DNA of 64,000 nucleotides, from assembly GCA_947623455.1 (NCBI GenBank), contig OX392532.1, positions 46,379,058 to 46,443,057 on the forward strand. Direction: 5' to 3'. The notes beneath the pieces are model-generated. The model searched no databases. It was given only the letters and a program-made list of their open reading frames with translations, and was not told the origin of the DNA. Each line of letters starts with the position of its first letter. Position 1 is the first letter of the stretch. Made by a program: the position numbers and the translations under genes. The DNA is from Mimachlamys varia. Lineage: Eukaryota; Mollusca; Bivalvia; Pectinida; Pectinidae. This document shows positions 38,101 through 50,100 of the stretch, piece by piece.

Positions 38101-41100
38101 TTTGGGAGAGAGGTGTGATGTAGACTAGAGATTTGGGAGAGAGATGTGATGTAGACTGGAGATTTGGGAGAGAGGTGTGATGTAGACTGGAGATTTGGGA
38201 GAAAGGTGTGATGTAGACTGGAGATTTGGGAGAAAGGTGTGATGTAGACTGGAGATTTGGGGGAGAGAGGTGTGATGTAGACTGGAGATTTGGGGGAGAG
38301 GTGTGATGTAGACTGGAGATTTGGGAGAGAGGTGTGATGTAGACTGGAGATTTGGGGGAGAGGTGTGATGTAGACTGGAGATTTGGGGGAGAGGTGTGAT
38401 GTAGACTGGAGATTAGGGAGAGAGGTGTAATGTAGACTGGAGATTTGGGAGAGAGATGTGATGTAGACTGGAGATTTGGGGGAGAGGTGTGATGTAGACT
38501 GGAGATTTGGGAGAGAGGTGTGATGTAGACTGGAGATTTGGGAGAGAGGTGTGATGTAGACTGGAGATTTGGGAGAGAGATGTGATGTAGACTGGAGATT
38601 TGGGAGAGAGATGTGATGTAGACTGGAGATTTGGGAGAGAGGTGTGATGTAGACTGGAGATTTGGGAGAGAGATGTGATGTAGACTGGAGATTTGGGAGA
38701 GAGATGTGATGTAGACTGGAGATTTGGGAGAGAGGTGTGATGTAGACTAGAGATTTGGGAGAGAGATGTGATGTAGACTGGAGATTTGGGAGAGAGGTGT
38801 GATGTAGACTGGAGATTTGGGAGAAAGGTGTGATGTAGACTGGAGATTTGGGAGAAAGGTGTGATGTAGACTGGAGATTTGGGGGAGAGAGGTGTGATGT
38901 AGACTGGAGATTTGGGGGAGAGGTGTGATGTAGACTGGAGATTTGGGAGAGAGGTGTGATGTAGACTGGAGATTTGGGGGAGAGGTGTGATGTAGACTGG
39001 AGATTTGGGGGAGAGGTGTGATGTAGACTGGAGATTTGGGAGAGAGGTGCAATGTAGACTGGAGATTTGGGAGAGAGATGTGATGTAGACTGGAGATTTA
39101 GGGGAGAGGTGTGATGTAGACTGGAGATTTGGGGGAGAGAGGTATGATGTAGGCTGGAGATTTGGGAGAGAGATGTGATATAGACTGGAGATTTGGGAGA
39201 GAGGTATGATGTAGACTGGAGATTTGGGGGAGGTGTGATGTAGACTGGAGATTTGGGAGAGAGGTATGATGTAGACTGGAGATTTGGGGGAGAGGTGTGA
39301 TGTAGACTGGAGATTTGGGGGAGGTGTGATGTAGACTGGAGATTTGGGGGAGAGATGTGATGTAGACTGGAGATTTGGGAGAGAGGTATGATGTAGACCG
39401 GAGATTTGGGGGAGAGGTGTGATGTAGACTGGAGATTTGGGAGAGAGGTGTGATGTAGACTGGAGATTTGGGAGAGAGGTATGATGTAGACTGGAGATTT
39501 GGGGGAGAGGTGTGATGTAGACTGGAGATTTGGGAGAGAGATGTGATGTAGACTAGAGATTTGGGGGAGAGGTGTGATGTAGACTGGAGATTTGGGGGAG
39601 AGATGTGATGTAGACTAGAGATTTGGGGGAGAGGTGTGATGTAGACTGGAGATTTGGGAGAGAGGTATGATGTAGACTGGAGATTTTTGAGAGAGGTGTG
39701 ATGTAGACTGGAGATTTGGGGGAGAGGTGTGATGTAGACTGGAGATTTGGGGAAAAGTGTGATGTAGACTGGAGATTTGGGAGAGAGGTGTAATGTAGAC
39801 TGGAGATTTGGGGGAGAGGTGTGATGTAGACTGGAGATTTAGGGGAGAGGTGTGATGTAGACTGGAGATTTGGGGGAGAGGCACGATGTAGACTGGAGAT
39901 TTGGGAGAGAGGTGTGATGTAGACTGGAGATTTGGGGGAGAGGTGTGATGTAGACTGGAGATTTGGGGAGGTGTGATGTAAACTGGAGATTTGGGAGAGA
40001 GGTGTGATGTAGACTGGAGATTTGGGGGAGGTGTGATGTAGACTGGAGATTTGGGGGAGAGGTGTGATGTAGACTGGAGATTTGGGGGAGAGGTGTGATG
40101 TAGACTGGAGATTTGGGGGAGAGATGTGATGTAGACTGGAGATTTCGGGGGAGAGAGATGTGATGTGGACTGGAGATTTGGGAGAGAGATGTGATGTAGA
40201 CTGGAGATTTGGGAGAGAGGTGTGATGTAGACTGGGGATTTGGTGGAGAGATGTGATGTAGACTGGAGATTTGGGAGAGAGGTGTGATGTAGACTGGAGA
40301 TTTGGGGGAGAGGTGTGATGTAGACTGGAGATTTGGGAGAGAGGTGTGATGTAGACTGGAGATTTGGGGGAGAGGTGTGATGTAGACTGGAGATTTGGGG
40401 GAGAGATGTGATGTAGACTGGAGATTTCGGGGGAGAGAGATGTGATGTGGACTGGAGATTTGGGAGAGAGATGTGATGTAGACTGGAGATTTGGGAGAGA
40501 GATGTGATGTAGACTAGAGATTTGGGGGAGAGGTGTGATGTTGACTGGAGATTTCGGGGGAGAGAGATGTGATGTGGACTGGAGATTTGGGAGAGAGATG
40601 TGATGTAGACTGGAGATTTCGGGGGAGAGAGGTGTGATGTGGACTGGAGATTTGGGAGAGAGGCACGATGTAGACTGGAGATTTGGGGGAGAGGTGTGAT
40701 GCAGACTGGAGATTTGGGAGAGAGATGTGATGTAGACTGGAGATTTTGGGGGAGAGAGATGTGATGTAGGCTTGAGATTTAGTGGAGAGGTGTGATGTAG
40801 ACTGGAGATTTGGGGGAGAGGTGTGATGTAGACTGGAGATTTGGGGGAGAGGTGTGATGTAGACTGGAGATTTGGGGGAGAGGTGGGATGTAGACTGGTG
40901 ATTTGGGAGAGAGGTGTGATGTAGACTGGAGATTTGGGAGAGAGGTGTGATGTAGACTGGAGATTTGGGAGAGAGATGTGATGTAGACTGGAGATTTGGG
41001 GGAGAGGTGTGATGTAGACTGGAGATTTGGGAGAGAGGTATGATGTAGACTGGAGATTTGGGAGAGAGATGTTATGTAGACTGGAGATTTGGGAGAGAGA

Positions 41101-44100
41101 TGTGATGTAGACTGGAGATTTGGGAGAGAGGTGTGATGTAGACTGGAGATTTGGGATAGAAGTGTGATGTAGACTGGAGATTTGGGGGAGAGGTGTGATG
41201 TAGACTGGAGATTTGGGAGAGAGATGTGATGTAGACTGGAGATTTGGGAGAGAGGTGTGATGTAGACTGGAGATTTGAGATAGAAGTGTGATGTAGACTG
41301 GAGATTTGGGGGAGAGGTGTGATGTAGACTGGAGATTTGGGGGAGAGGTGTGATGTAGACTGGAGATTTGGGGGAGAGGTGGGATGTAGACTGGTGATTT
41401 GGGAGAGAGGTGTGATGTAGACTGGAGATTTGGGAGAGAGATGTGATGTAGACTGGAGATTTGAGGGAGAGGTGTGATGTAGACTGGAGATTTGGGAGAG
41501 AGGTATGATGTAGACTGGAGATTTGGGAGAGAGATGTGATGTAGACTGGAGATTTGGGAGAGAGATGTGATGTAGACTGGAGATTTGGGAGAGGGGTGTG
41601 ATGTAGACTGGAGATTTGGGATAGAAGTGTGATGTAGACTGGAGATTGTGGGGAGAGGTGTGATGTAGACTGGAGATTTGGGAGAGAGATGTGATGTAGA
41701 CTGGAGATTTGGGGGAGAGGTGTGATGTAGACTGGAGATTTGGGAGAGAGGTATGATGTAGACTGGAGATTTGGGAGAGAGATGTGATGTAGACTGGAGA
41801 TTTGGGGGAGAGAGATGTGATGTAGACTGGAGATTTATGAGAGAGGTGTGATGTAGACTGGAGATTTGGGATAGAAGTGTGATGTAGACTGGAGATTTGG
41901 GGGAGAGGTGTGATGTAGACTGGAGATTTGGGAGAGAGATGTGATGTAGACTGGAGATTTGGGGGAGAGGTGTGATGTAGACTGGAGATTTGGGAGAGAG
42001 ATGTGATGTAGACTGGAGATTTGGGGGAGAGGTGTGATGTAGACTGGAGATTTGGGAGAGAGGTGTGATGTAGACTGGAGATTTGGGAGAGAGATGTGAT
42101 GTAGACTGGAGATTGGGGAGAGAGATGTGATGTAGACTGGAGATTTGGGGGAGAGGTGTGATGTAGACTGGAGATTTGGGAGAGAGGTGTGATGTAGACT
42201 GGAGATTTGGGAGAGAGGTGTGATGTAGACTGGAGATTTGGGAGAGAGGTGTGATGTAGACTGGAGATTTGGGAGAGAGGTGTGATGTAGACTGGAGATT
42301 TGGGATAGAAGTGTGATGTAGACTGGAGATTTGGGAGAGAGGTGTGATGTAGACTGGAGATTTGGGAGAGAGGTGTGATGTAGACTGGAGATTTGGGAGA
42401 GAGGTGTGATGTAGACTGGAGATTTGGGGGAGAGGTGTGATGTAGACTGGAGATTTGGGAGAGAGATGTGATGTAGACTAGAGATTTGGGGGAGAGGTGT
42501 GATGTAGACTGGAGATTTGGGGGAGAGATGTGATGTAGACTAGAGATTTGGGGGAGAGGTGTGATGTAGACTGGAGATTTGGGAGAGAGGTATGATGTAG
42601 ACTGGAGATTTTTGAGAGAGGTGTGATGTAGACTGGAGATTTGGGGGAGAGGTGTGATGTAGACTGGAGATTTGGGGAAAAGTGTGATGTAGACTGGAGA
42701 TTTGGGAGAGAGGTGTAATGTAGACTGGAGATTTGGGGGAGAGGTGTGATGTAGACTGGAGATTTAGGGGAGAGGTGTGATGTAGACTGGAGATTTGGGG
42801 GAGAGGCACGATGTAGACTGGAGATTTGGGAGAGAGGTGTGATGTAGACTGGAGATTTGGGGGAGAGGTGTGATGTAGACTGGAGATTTGGGGAGGTGTG
42901 ATGTAAACTGGAGATTTGGGAGAGAGGTGTAATGTAGACTGGAGATTTGGGGGAGGTGTGATGTAGACTGGAGATTTGGGAGAGAGGTGTGATGTAGACT
43001 GGAGATTTGGGGGAGAGGTGTGATGTAGACTGGAGATTTGGGGGAGAGATGTGATGTAGACTGGAGATTTCGGGGGAGAGAGATGTGATGTGGACTGGAG
43101 ATTTGGGAGAGAGATGTGATGTAGACTGGAGATTTGGGAGAGAGATGTGATGTAGACTGGAGATTTGGGGGAGAGGTGTGATGTAGACTGGAGATTTGGG
43201 AGAGAGGTGTGATGTAGACTGGGGATTTGGTGGAGAGATGTGATGTAGACTGGAGATTTGGGAGAGAGGTGTGATGTAGACTGGAGATTTGGGGGAGAGG
43301 TGTGATGTAGACTGGAGATTTGGGGGAGAGATGTGATGTAGACTGGAGATTTCGGGGGAGAGAGATGTGATGTGGACTGGAGATTTGGGAGAGAGATGTG
43401 ATGTAGACTGGAGATTTGGGAGAGAGATGTGATGTAGACTAGAGATTTGGGAGAGAGATGTGATGTAGACTAGAGATTTGGGGGAGAGGTGTGATGTTGA
43501 CTGGAGATTTCGGGGGAGAGAGATGTGATGTGGACTGGAGATTTGGGAGAGAGATGTGATGTAGACTGGAGATTTCGGGGGAGAGAGGTGTGATGTGGAC
43601 TGGAGATTTGGGAGAGAGGCACGATGTAGACTGGAGATTTGGGGGAGAGGTGTGATGCAGATTGGAGATTTGGGAGAGAGATGTGATGTAGACTGGAGAT
43701 TTTGGGGGAGAGAGATGTGATGTAGGCTTGAGATTTAGTGGAGAGGTGTGATGTAGACTGGAGATTTGGGGGAGAGGTGTGATGTAGACTGGAGATTTGG
43801 GGGAGAGGTGTGATGTAGACTGGAGATTTGGGGGAGAGGTGGGATGTAGACTGGTGATTTGGGAGAGAGGTGTGATGTAGACTGGAGATTTGGGAGAGAG
43901 GTGTGATGTAGACTGGAGATTTGGGAGAGAGATGTGATGTAGACTGGAGATTTGGGGGAGAGGTGTGATGTAGACTGGAGATTTGGGAGAGAGGTATGAT
44001 GTAGACTGGAGATTTGGGAGAGAGATGTTATGTAGACTGGAGATTTGGGAGAGAGATGTGATGTAGACTGGAGATTTGGGAGAGAGGTGTGATGTAGACT

Positions 44101-47100
44101 GGAGATTTGGGATAGAAGTGTGATGTAGACTGGAGATTTGGGGGAGAGGTGTGATGTAGACTGGAGATTTGGGAGAGAGATGTGATGTAGACTGGAGATT
44201 TATGAGAGAGGTGTGATGTAGACTGGAGATTTGGGATAGAAGTGTGATGTAGACTGGAGATTTGGGGGAGAGGTGTGATGTAGACTGGAGATTTGGGAGA
44301 GAGATGTGATGTAGACTGGAGATTTGGGGGAGAGGTGTGATGTAGACTGGAGATTTGGGAGAGAGATGTGATGTAGACTGGAGATTTGGGGGAGAGGTGT
44401 GATGTAGACTGGAGATTTGGGGGAGAGGTGTGATGTAGACTGGAGATTTGGGAGAGAGGTGTGATGTAGACTGGAGATTTGGGAGAGAGATGTGATGTAG
44501 ACTGGAGATTGGGGAGAGAGATGTGATGTAGACTGGAGATTTGGGGGAGAGGTGTGATGTAGACTGGAGATTTGGGAGAGAGGTGTGATGTAGACTGGAG
44601 ATTTGGGAGAGAGGTGTGATGTAGACTGGAGATTTGGGAGAGAGGTGTGATGTAGACTGGAGATTTGGGAGAGAGGTGTGATGTAGACTGGAGATTTGGG
44701 ATAGAAGTGTGATGTAGACTGGAGATTTGGGAGAGAGGTGTGATGTAGACTGGAGATTTGGGAGAGAGGTGTGATGTAGACTGGAGATTTGGGAGAGAGG
44801 TGTGATGTAGACTGGAGATTTGGGGGAGAGGTGTGATGTAGACTGGAGATTTGGGAGAGAGATGTGATGTAGACTAGAGATTTGGGGGAGAGGTGTGATG
44901 TAGACTGGAGATTTGGGGGAGAGATGTGATGTAGACTAGAGATTTGGGGGAGAGGTGTGATGTAGACTGGAGATTTGGGAGAGAGGTATGATGTAGACTG
45001 GAGATTTTTGAGAGAGGTGTGATGTAGACTGGAGATTTGGGGGAGAGGTGTGATGTAGACTGGAGATTTGGGGAAAAGTGTGATGTAGACTGGAGATTTG
45101 GGAGAGAGGTGTAATGTAGACTGGAGATTTGGGGGAGAGGTGTGATGTAGACTGGAGATTTAGGGGAGAGGTGTGATGTAGACTGGAGATTTGGGGGAGA
45201 GGCACGATGTAGACTGGAGATTTGGGAGAGAGGTGTGATGTAGACTGGAGATTTGGGGGAGAGGTGTGATGTAGACTGGAGATTTGGGGAGGTGTGATGT
45301 AAACTGGAGATTTGGGAGAGAGGTGTGATGTAGACTGGAGATTTGGGGGAGGTGTGATGTAGACTGGAGATTTGGGAGAGAGGTGTGATGTAGACTGGAG
45401 ATTTGGGGGAGAGGTGTGATGTAGACTGGAGATTTGGGGGAGAGATGTGATGTAGACTGGAGATTTCGGGGGAGAGAGATGTGATGTGGACTGGAGATTT
45501 GGGAGAGAGATGTGATGTAGACTGGAGATTTGGGAGAGAGATGTGATGTAGACTGGAGATTTGGGGGAGAGGTGTGATGTAGACTGGAGATTTGGGAGAG
45601 AGGTGTGATGTAGACTGGGGATTTGGTGGAGAGATGTGATGTAGACTGGAGATTTGGGAGAGAGGTGTGATGTAGACTGGAGATTTGGGGGAGAGGTGTG
45701 ATGTAGACTGGAGATTTGGGGGAGAGATGTGATGTAGACTGGAGATTTCGGGGGAGAGAGATGTGATGTGGACTGGAGATTTGGGAGAGAGATGTGATGT
45801 AGACTGGAGATTTGGGAGAGAGATGTGATGTAGACTAGAGATTTGGGAGAGAGATGTGATGTAGACTAGAGATTTGGGGGAGAGGTGTGATGTTGACTGG
45901 AGATTTCGGGGGAGAGAGATGTGATGTGGACTGGAGATTTGGGAGAGAGATGTGATGTAGACTGGAGATTTCGGGGGAGAGAGGTGTGATGTGGACTGGA
46001 GATTTGGGAGAGAGGCACGATGTAGACTGGAGATTTGGGGGAGAGGTGTGATGCAGATTGGAGATTTGGGAGAGAGATGTGATGTAGACTGGAGATTTTG
46101 GGGGAGAGAGATGTGATGTAGGCTTGAGATTTAGTGGAGAGGTGTGATGTAGACTGGAGATTTGGGGGAGAGGTGTGATGTAGACTGGAGATTTGGGGGA
46201 GAGGTGTGATGTAGACTGGAGATTTGGGGGAGAGGTGGGATGTAGACTGGTGATTTGGGAGAGAGGTGTGATGTAGACTGGAGATTTGGGAGAGAGGTGT
46301 GATGTAGACTGGAGATTTGGGAGAGAGATGTGATGTAGACTGGAGATTTGGGGGAGAGGTGTGATGTAGACTGGAGATTTGGGAGAGAGGTATGATGTAG
46401 ACTGGAGATTTGGGAGAGAGATGTTATGTAGACTGGAGATTTGGGAGAGAGATGTGATGTAGACTGGAGATTTGGGAGAGAGGTGTGATGTAGACTGGAG
46501 ATTTGGGATAGAAGTGTGATGTAGACTGGAGATTTGGGGGAGAGGTGTGATGTAGACTGGAGATTTGGGAGAGAGATGTGATGTAGACTGGAGATTTGGG
46601 AGAGAGGTGTGATGTAGACTGGAGATTTGGGATAGAAGTGTGATGTAGACTGGAGATTTAGGGGAGAGGTGTGATGTAGACTGGAGATTTGGGGGAGAGG
46701 TGTGATGTAGACTGGAGATTTGGGGGAGAGGTGGGATGTAGACTGGTGATTTGGGAGAGAGGTGTGATGTAGACTGGAGATTTGGGAGAGAGATGTGATG
46801 TAGACTGGAGATTTGAGGGAGAGGTGTGATGTAGACTGGAGATTTGGGAGAGAGGTATGATGTAGACTGGAGATTTGGGAGAGAGATGTGATGTAGACTG
46901 GAGATTTGGGAGAGAGATGTGATGTAGACTGGAGATTTGGGAGAGGGGTGTGATGTAGACTGGAGATTTGGGATAGAAGTGTGATGTAGACTGGAGATTG
47001 TGGGGAGAGGTGTGATGTAGACTGGAGATTTGGGAGAGAGATGTGATGTAGACTGGAGATTTGGGGGAGAGGTGTGATGTAGACTGGAGATTTGGGAGAG

Positions 47101-50100
47101 AGGTATGATGTAGACTGGAGATTTGGGAGAGAGATGTGATGTAGACTGGAGATTTGGGGGAGAGAGATGTGATGTAGACTGGAGATTTATGAGAGAGGTG
47201 TGATGTAGACTGGAGATTTGGGATAGAAGTGTGATGTAGACTGGAGATTTGGGGGAGAGGTGTGATGTAGACTGGAGATTTGGGAGAGAGATTTGATGTA
47301 GACTGGAGATTTGGGGGAGAGGTGTGATGTAGACTGGAGATTTGGGAGAGAGATGTGATGTAGACTGGAGATTTGGGGGAGAGGTGTGATGTAGACTGGA
47401 GATTTGGGAGAGAGGTGTGATGTAGACTGGAGATTTGGGAGAGAGGTGTGATGTAGACTGGAGATTTGGGAGAGAGATGTGATGTAGACTGGAGATTTGG
47501 GGGAGAGGTGTGATGTAGACTGAAGATTTGGGAGAGAGGTGTGATGTAGACTGGAGATTTGGGATAGAAGTGTGATGTAGACTGGAGATTTGGGGGAGAG
47601 AGATGTGATGTAGACTGGAGATTTGGGGGAGAGAGGTGTGATGTAGACTGGAGATTTGGGGGAGAGGTGTGATGTAGACTGGAGATTTGGGAGAGAGATG
47701 TAATGTAGACTGGAGATTTGGGGGAGAGATGTGTGATGTAGACTGGAGATTTGGGGGAGAGAGGTGTGATGTAGACTGGAGATTTGGGGGAGAGGTGTGA
47801 TGTAGACTGGAGATTTGGAGGAGAGATGTGATGTAGACTGGAGATTTGGGGGAGAGGTGTGATGTAGACTGGAGATTTTTGAGAGAGGTGTGATGTAGAC
47901 TGGAGATTTGGGGGAGAGGTGTGATGTAGACTGGAGATTTGGGAGAGAGGTGTGATGTAGACTGGAGATTTGGGAGAGAGATGTGATGTAGACTGGAGAT
48001 TTGGGGGAGAGGTGTGATGTAGACTGGAGATTTGGAGGAGAGAGGTGTGATGTAGACTGGAGATTTGGGGGAGAGGTGTGATGTAGACTGGAGATTTGGG
48101 GGAGAGGTATGATGTAGACTGGAGATTTGGGAGAGAGATGTAATGTAGACTGGAGATTTGGGAGAGAGATGTGATGTAGACTGGAGATTTGGGAGAGAGG
48201 TGTGATGTAGACTGGAGATTTGGGATAGAAGTGTGATGTAGACTGGATATTTGGGGGAGAGAGATGTGATGTAGACTGGAGATTTGGGAGAGAGGTGTGA
48301 TGTAGACTGGAGATTTGGGATAGAAGTGTGATGTAGACTGGAGATTTGGGGGAGAGAGATGTGATGTAGACTGGAGATTTGGGAGAGAGGTGTGATGTAG
48401 ACTGGAGATTTGGGAGAGAGGTGTGATGTAGACTGGAGATTTGGGAGAGAGATGTAATGTAGACTGGAGATTTGGGGGAGAGGTGTGATGTAGACTGGAG
48501 ATTTAGAGGAGAGGTGTGATGTAGACTGGAGATTTGGGGGAGGTGTGATGTAGACTGGAGATTTAGGGGAGAGTTGTGATGTAGACTGGAGATTTGGGAG
48601 AGAGGTGTGATGTAGACTGGAGATTTGGGAGAGAGATGTGATGTAGACTGGAGATTTGGGGGAGAGGTGTGATGTAGACTGAAGATTTGGGAGAGAGGTG
48701 TGATGTAGACTGGAGATTTGGGATAGAAGTGTGATGTAGACTGGAGATTTGGGGGAGAGAGATGTGATGTAGACTGGAGATTTGGGGGAGAGAGGTGTGA
48801 TGTAGACTGGAGATTTGGGGGAGAGGTGTGATGTAGACTGGAGATTTGGGAGAGAGATGTAATGTAGACTGGAGATTTGGGAGAGAGATGTGATGTAGAC
48901 TGGAGATTTGGGGGAGAGAGGTGTGATGTAGACTGGAGATTTGGGGGAGAGGTGTGATGTAGACTGGAGATTTGGAGGAGAGATGTGATGTAGACTGGAG
49001 ATTTGGGGGAGAGGTGTGATGTAGACTGGAGATTTTTGAGAGAGGTGTGATGTAGACTGGAGATTTGGGGGAGAGGTGTGATGTAGACTGGAGATTTGGG
49101 AGAGAGGTGTGATGTAGACTGGAGATTTGGGAGAGAGATGTGTTGTAGACTGAAGATTTAGGGTAGAGATGTGATGTAGACTGGAGATAATGGGGAGAGG
49201 TGTGATGTAGACTGGAGATTTGGGAGAGAGGTGTGATGTAGACTGGAGATTTCGGGGGAGAGAGATGTGATGTAGACTGGAGATTTGGGGGAGAGAGGTG
49301 TGATGTAGACTGGAGATTTTTGAGAGAGGTGTGATGTAGACTGGAGATTTGGGGGAGAGGTGTGATGTAGACTGGAGATTTGGGAGAGAGGTGTGATGTA
49401 GACTGGAGATTTGGGGGAGAGGTGTGATGTAGACTGGAGATTTAGGGGAGAGATGTGATGTAGACTGGAGATTTGGGAGAGAGGTGTGATGTAGGCTTGA
49501 GATTTAGGGGAGAGGTGTGATGTAGACTGGAGATTTGGGGAAAAGTGTGATGTAGACTGGAGATTTGGGAGAGAGGTGTGATGTAGACTGAAGATTGGGG
49601 GAGAGATGTGATGTAGACTGGAGATTTGGGGGAGAGGTGTGATGTAGACTGGAGATTTGGGGGAGATATTTTGTAGATATTTTGTAATCCACTGATGTTT
49701 CTACTCAGGACATTCCTGGAGGCCTGCCTACCAAGTACCAGAAAGCTGTCGCGCAACGTCAGAAGATGATAGATAGCTGGCAGAAAACGGTCAAAGAGGC
49801 AGGATTAAGTCGTGAACAACGCAAGGAGTTTCAAGCTTTAGTTGAAACCAGATTTCATGTAAGTGAGTTAGTGGTGCATTTATTTTAAATGTAATGGGGT
49901 GGCTAGTTTGGTGAGGATAGCGAGGGAGGTAATGGGAGGACTTTATTAATATCTTTGCAACCACGGCCATTGTAGCAACCACGGCCATTGTAGTTACCAA
50001 CGTAGCAACCATGGCCATTGTAACAACCAACTTCAAATTAAGTAAATAAAAGGATTGTACCTCATTTTGTGTATACGGTAGTATGCCAACGGTTGGCAAC

